Shown piece by piece: positions 55,556 to 64,000 of a stretch of DNA of 64,000 nt. This DNA comes from Cololabis saira (Eukaryota; Chordata; Actinopteri; Beloniformes; Belonidae). Numbering within the stretch: position 1 is the first letter of the stretch; every line of letters begins with the position of its first letter. The position numbers and the translations under genes are program-made. Location of the stretch: positions 26,034,125 to 26,098,124 of the forward strand of contig NC_084599.1 of assembly GCF_033807715.1 (NCBI RefSeq). The letters are read 5' to 3'. The notes beneath the pieces were generated by a model that was not told the DNA's origin, ran no database searches, and saw nothing but the letters and a program-made list of their open reading frames with translations.

Positions 55556-58500
55556 GCTGGAGGAGTATGACCGAGTCAATACGCACGCAGTTAAAAAATG
55601 TCCTACTTTAGATTCCCTTTCTTTGGAATAGGATGATGATATGAGGTTTTCGTTTTAGCTTTAAGACCTAAAGCTCCATTGAACAACGAGATTCTTATCA
55701 TAACAAACACACTGGACCGGCTTCTGCATCATGCAGCGGTGTCTCAACAGTCTTGGTCAGACAGCAACTGAGAATATGAAATCAGGAGTCCATGTATAGT
55801 CAAGAAAAAAATTCTGGGAAAAAATACAGCTTTTACATTTTATAATCACTATCTCATCTTGACATAATAAAGTCAAAGGCTGCAACATACTAACTGCTCA
55901 GTGAGACTTTGATGGCCGCAGAGGAAGCTGAACTTATCAATCATGTGGTCAATGACCACAAAAACTGATAACTGTTTATAACCTATTGATTTTTTTTTTT
56001 TTTAATCAGCTTTCAAGCAGTAAAAACAGCCTCACATGACAGTATCAATTACAAGGATTTGCAACTCTGATAGAAATGGTAACACCGACATGTCAATTAA
56101 ATCAGAAATTAATCATCAGAATAATTGGGGATGGAAGTAATTGTTAACTGAGCTCTTGCCAGAGAACATTTGCATATCGGCAGAAAAGGTATCATTAATC
56201 ATCGGTTAAAAATCCAGAAAAAAAATGTGGCTCAGACACAAAATTATAGGTACATCTCAGAGTGAACAGCATATTTACTTTTTAATCTCTTCTTTATTTT
56301 TAAACTAGGAAATTACGAAATGATCAAATCATTTTTGTATTGAAACATGTCAGTAAAGCATGAGGTTGCCTGTTTTAACATAACGTACTGTCAGCCTTTG
56401 GATAACTGCAGCAACATTTGAGCTACTATTTAAGACTTACTGTCTTGTCTGATAACATTAAGAGGGGGGTGTTACTTCAGCTCCACCTTGGTGCAGGAGA
56501 GCAGACAGAGAAGGAGAAAAGAAAACAGATGTTAAGGGCTGACACTGGCTGACAGTTGGCAGAATGCAAATACCAAGCACAAGTCATTCTCATTCACAGA
56601 GGCTTCAAATAATGTGGTTTTCTCAAAGCCTTTGTTGTTGCTGAGACGTACGCATGGCGTCCTGCGGTATCGCTGCACTGAGACACTGCTTTAGGCAGTA
56701 CTAGTTTCTAACAAAGAAACTCACCATAAGTGAATCTCGAGTGTTCATAGACTAAAAGGCAATCATTATCTGGATGGAGGGGACTCGTCTCGGGAGTTGC
56801 GATATGTTTTTTTCCTGCTGCCACGTGTCACAGCATGACACATTTTTCCAGGTGAAATTTAATCACTTTTCAAGCATTACAACACTTTATTTTGTCGTTA
56901 TCCGCAGGTAGCTTTGCCAAAACTCACAGACGAAGAAAAACATACCCATAAGTGTGCATTGCACTCCTTTTTTTTCTGGTTACTTGGATAAAAAGTGTTA
57001 TAATGTGAATCAATCTAAAATCCTGTGGCTGAAGGCATGAAACCTTTTTCCATCCAGTTAGAAAACATTTCAGATAGATGGTATTTGTTGTAAAAGAATT
57101 AAAATTTCAAACATTTGTCAAGCATTTATACAAACATTTTCAAACTTTGATGACAAAACATTAAAATTCAAGCATTTTGAAGGAATAAAATCAACCACAG
57201 GAACCCCGCAAAGAAAGTCACACATCAACAATACAGTTATGAGCTGTGTTTCTATTATCATGTGATATCATTAAAATAAAAAACACCAAACACATTTCCC
57301 TGAACTTGTTTGAAGGAAATAAACTAAAAAGCGTCATCAGAAGCAGCGGTGTAGGCTACAACAATGTTTTCCAGATGGCAACACTGGTGTGGCCTACACT
57401 TGCACACCAAGTGTGTCTGTTTCGGGGAAAAGTTGACTAATGGTAACGTGGTGGTAAGCAAACTGAAAAGGAATTTAAAATGAATCATTCCAAGCCAACG
57501 GATAATAAGCTTCTCTTTGAAGAGCTCTTAACTACAGGCATAAAAACAATATTTGGATTGTGTGAAACAGTATTACAATAAGATAGCAAGGCTAGTTATA
57601 GCTTACATCATACAATAGCAAAATATAGCTTTCATATCCACTCTTTAAAAAACTTGAGATGACATAAAGCAACTTTTGATACAAACTTTGGCCAAATTAT
57701 TATGTTTTCATTCCAAAACACAGTTTTAAAACCTAAACCTAAACCCATGTTTCTGAAAAGATGGATCATCTCTGGATCATCTCTGTTGGATTGAAATAAT
57801 ATTAATAAGAGATCAGAAGCTCACTCAGGATCCAACAGCAAGTAAGACTGTACTTTCATGGTACATAAACTGCAGTGTTTTTAACCAGAATATTTTCATT
57901 TATCTGTTTTATTTAAACTCTGAGCATTAAGTATGTTTTCTTGCAGGACATCACACCATCCTCTAATGTTTCAGTTCTATGATTTTAAAGTAAATAAATA
58001 ATTCTTCTAGAAAATGCAAACTGAAAATGTGCTATTTCCCCAACTGCAGGAAACAAAGGTCTGACATGGAGGCGAGCAATAACCTAGATTTTATCTTGCG
58101 GTTTTAACCCTGGGCTGACGCACATCAAACAGTGTGGTGCAGCATGATTTAGTGATTGTTTTATGCTTTTCTTTACAATGTGACCACTCTCAGACTCTAA
58201 AATGATACTCATCTCACATTTATAATGTCAATAATATACAATCCATGCACTTGCTGTCCAGCTACATTGGCTTCATTGTCCAGCTGTTTCACTTTCAGAC
58301 AGCCCAGCTGGATAACACCAGAATAACAGCCAGAGAAAACAACCAGGGGGTCTGGTAACCTGAGTGCCTGAGTATGGCCACTGAAACGACATTCAGAGGA
58401 CATTGAAGTAATACATCTTGTGCCATATAACTGGTGATTAAATTGCTCTCTGAGTTGCTGTGTTGTCTCACAATCCATCAATGATGTCATTAATTACCAG

Positions 58501-61500
58501 ACAGAGAAAGTATTACACCCAGTAATCAGTGAAAAACCGAGAAGTACATTCACAATATGGACAGAATGTTACTTAGACGGTGTTGAACAGCACACTCAAG
58601 TCAAACAGAGGCGATTGTTCCATCTATCACTTAAACTTTAACATGTACCGTAATTCAGCCAGTTTGATTTGACATTGTGATTCTTTGCAAACCGAGCTAA
58701 CATGCTATCAGCTAACCAAATTCCTTAATTTAAAAAACTCCATGCACCAAATGAACATATATCTCTTCCGTCGGTCGCCTTCTGCTTCCTCATTGATGAA
58801 ACGACGTCTGCTGAGTCCCCACGACTTCCCAAAAAGGCCCTTAGATTCAATATGTTCAAGATGGCTCTCCTTCTGCGAGGGTTGCTCACAGGCGCCCGTA
58901 GTTCTGCTGATACTGACTTTAACATCACAATGCAAAGCAAATAAATGGTGCTAAATTTAAAGTAAACCTCAATTTTTTTTTGTTTATTTGTTTTGATTTA
59001 TTTTAAAACTATGGCTATTGACTAAAACTACTAAGCTATGACTAATCCTCTTCAGTAGAAAAAGGATCACAGACATAAAAACAGAATGAGAAAACAGCGC
59101 ATCAACCTCTTATTCTGATTGGTCAACCCTCGGTTAAACCCGCCCCCCTGCTCTACTCACATCTGCAGATACTGCCAGTTTTTGAAAATTTTTGTCACAT
59201 GACATGATACAAATGTCAGAGCGCAGCACAACTTGTGCCAGGTGAGAACAGATTTGACGTGATGAAGATTTGATTTGATGACTCGCGACAGCAGATTTAA
59301 AGATTTAATCGCTATTGCGGTTGCAAAAAGAAAGAAAAAATGATTCAAAGGAAATTCCAAGAAATACACAGATACAACTAGGCTAATTGATGGATGTTTC
59401 AACTGGCTTTGTATATATGCAAATATTTTACACATTTGGGAATATTTTTGTCTGCAAGTTTACATTGAGAACCAGTTTGTGTAAAAATCCACATTCAAGT
59501 TCACTTTTTTGTTCTGTGACTGTATCCATTTCATACATATGTTTTTCTTTTTTCATGCAAGTGACCTAGAAGTAGTTTTTTTTTTTTTGTTGTGCAAGTT
59601 CTCATTTCATATTCCACAAACTATCAAATCAATTCTACAAGTATGTGCATTTTGAAACATTTATCTTCGTAACTGGGTGCACAAGTATAAGTGAAGACAG
59701 GCTGAAAAGGGCTACAAGAAATAACCCTTGTTGGAGATTACTCTTGTAATGGTTTTGCAGCTGTACGTGTAGCCAGCTAAAGTGTAATTCAGATTTAATA
59801 AATCAAACCAACAGCTGCTGTTGTTCCGTTGTCACATTGCTGTTAAACTGTTATGGTACATTTGTGTGTTACTTGATCATACGATAACGGCATCATTTAG
59901 ATTTGTCCATCCACATTACACTACAACAGCTCCTTTTGCAAACAGAAACAGGATCTGCAAGGAATCAAAATGCTACATTTTTTGAAGGTCAGACTCAGAA
60001 AACTGTGGATACTGACAGTAAGTTGTGTATGTAACCTCTGAAGCTTCAGGTGAGCTGCGATTTTTCTATACATATTGAACCAAAGATACAAGCAGGGCTC
60101 AGCAGCGACCTGATGCTGTATATAGCTGCACACTATTAGAAACGCTTCTTTTGTGCAGTAAAACATTTATTTTCATTGTAAAGATGCATTTGCTGTCTGA
60201 TAAGAGTAATAATAAATGTTATAGGGGCTAATAATGACGTGGCATAAAATGTTTTAATATTTTTATAAAAAATGTCCACAGAAACAATATTTTATTTGCA
60301 ATGCTTTACAAATATGTTGTTTTGAATTCGTTTTTATAATGCACTACTTCAAAATGTGCATAAACAAACAAGAGGTGGAATGATGACATGAACTTTTGCT
60401 GGAAATGATGCAGCGACGACTAAAACAGTAAAAAAAAGTTACAATTAAGATGGAATGCGTTTTCAAGGCCAATATGGTGTCATAAAATATCTACAGTTAC
60501 AAATTATCCTAAAAATTGATAGTAGATAACATCATTTATTACAAAAATAAGTGGTTGTTTTTTTTGTTTCGTCTTTGTTCTCCATTTTGAAAGAAATCCA
60601 GCTCTGGAAGCATCTGGAAGCCTAGCCCTTTATTAGTCATTTTGAAAGATTCAGAGTACAGTGTTTTGTTTCTGATAAGCAGTCTCTGTCTTATCTCCCC
60701 CTTTTCCTGGAAGAGTAAGATATACTGAAGATGATGGATCACAATTAATTTAGGTTTAAGAGTGTTAAGCCACCCAACTTCATTTTCACATGCATGCGAG
60801 ATTAATGATAGCTCACCCACTTCTGCATGGGGATTCATAATTTGTCAAAGAATTTATGCTCCACTGATTTACTGATTATGCCTTTCAGGGCAGTTTGAGT
60901 AATCGGCAACATGTAGTAAACATTGCAACCGGCTGTGCGAACGTCGCCTCCTGCAGTACCAGTAATATTAGCGGGATAGCCACAATACAACTACAACTTA
61001 GATGACACAGGGCATGCAGAAATATTTAGAGATATTAAATGGTTTCAGAAAATGTCACTTTTATGTGCTGGTAAAACTAACCCTTTGAGGCTTGTAGTTA
61101 AAACCGGAGAAAAAGACTGATCTTAGTTGTCTCATGAATTTGACCTCTTAGGTGTTATGATTGTGGGGGAGAGTCTGGATCACTTAGTGCTAATCCATCT
61201 GAGAGTCATCTGTGCTTTTCTCTCACTCACCTTTGACCTTTCTCAAGCTCTCTGGACCCGGTTCCACTGCTGGTGAGGAACTGACGAGGGGAGGGGAGAG
61301 TGGAAGAGAGAGTGGACATTTTCCTTTAGATGTTTCCTGAGGATCTGAGAGTTCATAAACGTTTCCAAGCCTTGAGGTCTCGAAGGGCGTTTTTGCCAAA
61401 CACCGGGGGGGGTGAGCAGTGAGCGTATTATTTGTCCCTGACTAACCACTAAAAGACAAATGGGCTACCCTTAACTATATTGACAGCCACCAGAGGGGTT

Positions 61501-63822
61501 GTCACATACTGTGGGAAACCCTGAGCCAAAGAGCACCGTAATGACTTTTGCATCACAGCAAGCAGGGTATTCCTTATGTATGACTTAGACTTTCCTATAT
61601 AACCCAATCGCGAAGCGTTGACTCGTACCATTTGATATGTTTGCATTGGCTTTGAAGGACACGAGGAATCTGAAACCAAAGCAGACCCACCACATTGTTT
61701 TGAGAGGGTGGTTTTAGGGGTGGAAAAAAAAGGACAAGAAGATAATTGAGTGGTAAGCATGGCGGATAGTTTGCAAACGGCCCGGGAGCTTTTAAATTAA
61801 GACCTAGTTTGACACTTCAGAGGGAGCCCAAACCAGTTGTGAGCGTTATAAGATCCCGTCTCGGGCCACATCAGGCAGGAAAGGGGGGTGGGGGAGGTAT
61901 GTAGGGGGTGACGGAGAGTGGTTGATGATGGCTTCAGTTTGGATGGCTGAGGTGACCCCGGCACCCTATTACTACTACCTGTGACCCCTCTTCTTTGCTT
62001 TGCATGGGGAGGGAAAGTGAAAGCGGATTTGAGGAAGTTTTGGTAAGGCCTGGGGAGGGAAAGGGGGGCCTCGGAACACAAAGTGCAGACTGGCACAAGA
62101 CAACATCTCCATTTAGTGTAGCCTGAAAAACAGCTGCTTCTCTGTAGAGAATTCCCTGGAGACAGCATCCCATGTAGTCCTGAAAACCCCCATTGCTTTA
62201 CTGACACCCCAGCCCTCTACCACAACTAAAGAAATGAGTTTTCTCACTAATTCATGCATTTCAGTCACCTACTTCCTTTGAGCACACAAAAAAACTCAAA
62301 GCTACGTTTTCTTTTTCAAAAAGTAATATTCCTTCCCACGTAAACTCATTCACCCAGGATTCTTCAGCTCTCTTTTAATTTTTAAACATCCAACCTCTTC
62401 ATTGCTGCGTCGGTTCAAGAGATCAGCAACGCGATCAACAAATGGAGAGTGTGCAACACCACACTTCTCGTCAACTCCTTTCCTGAGCCCCTGCGTCTTA
62501 GAAAAATAAACGGGCAGCTATTTAATGACGAATGGCTTTTGGGATCCCTTCCACTCTCTTTATCCAACAGTGAACACTGATGGAGGACTTGCAAATGTGT
62601 GGCATGTGAATGAGAATGATCCCGCTGTTTTCACAGTGTTAACTCAAAATAAACCCATAGAAATCTTTGTCGGGACTCAAGGTCCTTCTAGTAAGTGATG
62701 GCATCTGTGGCGCCCATGTACACTCATGGTCAGAGTTAACCAATACGTTCAGTTTTATGCTGTACTCCTCTGTATGTCGCTGCTCTTCAAATAAGGAAAT
62801 CAAGTCTTGCCAATGCTTCCTCACATTGCATACAGTGAGTCAATTTGTCTTTGGTAATCTTTGTCCGTCACATTTAGCCATTTATAGTGTTAATTAAAGA
62901 GGCACAAACCAACCTTTGCACTTTTAAATCAGAGTTTTATTTTATAGGTGTGGGGGTAAAAATGAATGAGAATTTCAAGCCACGTAAGATACAGTTTGAG
63001 ATTTACTCTTGTTCTGTCACATTTTATCTTACCTCATTGCTTTTTTAAATCTCTCAATTGCTTTTGGGTTTTTTTTTCAGATAATAGGGATGGTAAGAAT
63101 CAACACTTCCCGAAATAATTAAATATTCCTTAAAATGAAAGTGAAACAAATATTTTAATATGAAAAGACAGAATTAGGAACTGCACACATGATTTTCTCA
63201 ATACGCCTTATTAGTTTGTGCAAATCGCAGCGAGCATATCAGTGCCTGCACTGTGTTAGTGAGCCAGATATGTAATTTCCAGTGATTAATTTCTAACTTT
63301 TTTTTCTAGCTTCTTTTCCAGCAGCTGTTTATTTTCAGAACCAGTTTGCAACCCAAGGATGATTGAAATCTTCTAACATAAAGCAGGGATTTTAATAAAG
63401 ATGGATGCTTGCTTTTATATCCTTCATCACTGGTGATTTCTCCTGTTGGTTTTAGCTTTAGTCTCTTAAGAAAACATACAACATATATTTCAGCACATCT
63501 TTCAGATGAACACTTGTAGTACAGCAAACCAGAGTCCCTGACCTATTCCAAACTGTTTACTTGATTTAATCACCACCTCGGTTGGAAAGTTTGTACTGTT
63601 AAGACTGGGTTGGACTGTATTTTTAAGGCAAGTGTAAGAACTGGAGACACTGGAAGAGGCTTCTCTATTTTCAACACCCCAGCAGTCGCCACAGCTAGTG
63701 TTTGAAATGATAAATGCATTATTCACCGTGTGCTACATTTGCAATTCTCATTTATTTTGATTTTAAATTGTAATCTGTATTTCTAAATGCTGAATGCAGC
63801 AGCTAATTTCCCGTGGTTAGGG

Positions 63823-63841
63823 TTGACGTTTCAAACGTCAA
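63823..63841. promoter_or_regulatory. CRE-like palindrome (speculative)
   Basis: TTGACGTTT and AAACGTCAA form a perfect 9-bp inverted repeat around one C, with two TGACG half-sites as recognised by CREB/ATF-type factors. No promoter or gene start is visible nearby, so function is unknown. Confidence 0.25.
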
Positions 63842-64000
63842 ATAAGCTCAAGGTGTGTTTTGCACAATGATAAACAGATGTTGCTTCCATGAACTTTAAT
63901 AGTGCTCAGTAATGGAAATATGACACAGTGATCTGCATATTCAAACCCAGTGCTGCGACATTTCCACAGAGGCATTGACCTAATTCATGCGGATCACAGA

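Larger units (their letters stand above)
54840..64000. other. Unannotated stretch to the window end
   Basis: No gene is recognisable. A purine-rich strand (55255-55555) and a small palindrome (63823-63841) are listed separately. About 58690-58960 is open on both strands in several frames and slightly GC-rich, with CAAGATGGCTCTCCTTCTGC; it may be an old retroposon or transposon relic but gives no recognisable protein. GAGGGGAGGGGAGAG at about 61287 is a short purine tract. Minus-strand frames at 61449-62207 (103 and 136 codons) show no features I recognise. Confidence 0.4.

Noticed and set aside
55232..55579. 115-codon minus-strand frame
   Set aside because: It lies in a purine-rich stretch where stop codons are depleted and has no recognisable domain.
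58684..58960. Overlapping frames with a MALLLRGLLTGAR-like start, resembling a mitochondrial presequence
   Set aside because: The frame ends within about 30 codons, several frames are open on both strands and no splice sites or homologous continuation are visible.

Overview
The window reads as nuclear DNA of a ray-finned (teleost) fish. It is A+T-rich, holds very long (CA/GT)n and (CTTT)n microsatellites, and carries repeat families typical of teleosts: Tc1-like transposons, a DIRS-type tyrosine-recombinase retrotransposon, hAT and TTAA-type non-autonomous elements, a Helitron-like end and tRNA-derived SINE pieces. It contains no confidently identifiable host protein-coding gene, no rRNA, no intact tRNA gene and no CRISPR array. 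Most of it looks like an intron or an intergenic desert. Two short exon-like stretches (20113-20196 on the plus strand, 37720-37884 on the minus strand) are weak candidates only.

The most structured region is 2449-9062. A hAT-like element (2457-9054) is bounded by matching ends and a perfect 8-bp target duplication. A decayed palindromic MITE, a 30-bp minisatellite and a DIRS element (3602-8753) lie inside it. The DIRS element keeps its inverted terminal repeats and an internal complementary region that joins copies of both termini. Its ORF1, RT/RNase H and tyrosine recombinase are frameshifted, the RT palm is missing, and a further 0.1-kb repeat sits inside the recombinase. Next to this nest lies a dead Tc1-like element (9373-10827).

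Further right the window holds scattered elements with readable boundaries. There are two copies of a hAT-like MITE carrying (CTTT)n-(CCTT)n arrays (15883-16559 and 49003-49776) and a TA-flanked MITE (18909-19449). Two hAT deletion derivatives lie in opposite orientation (25757-26415 and 40930-41594), each keeping the N-terminal coding end of a transposase. A TTAA-flanked element (32609-33115) abuts a long-TIR element (33119-34172). There is also a composite element with a nested TTA-flanked palindrome (38681-39427), a Helitron-like end followed by telomere-like and TA repeats (42454-42739), a 112-bp TTAA-flanked foldback (52868-52979), and a second dead Tc1-like element (about 53585-54835).

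No genes here can be shown to work together. The biology visible is nested transposition, internal deletion of autonomous elements into non-autonomous ones, and microsatellite growth inside transposons. I did not find a convincing undescribed functional system. The findings most worth checking are the DIRS-in-hAT nest with its intact termini, the MITE-borne microsatellites, the phase-1 signal-peptide-like exon and a homeodomain-motif-rich candidate enhancer near 32.1-32.4 kb.
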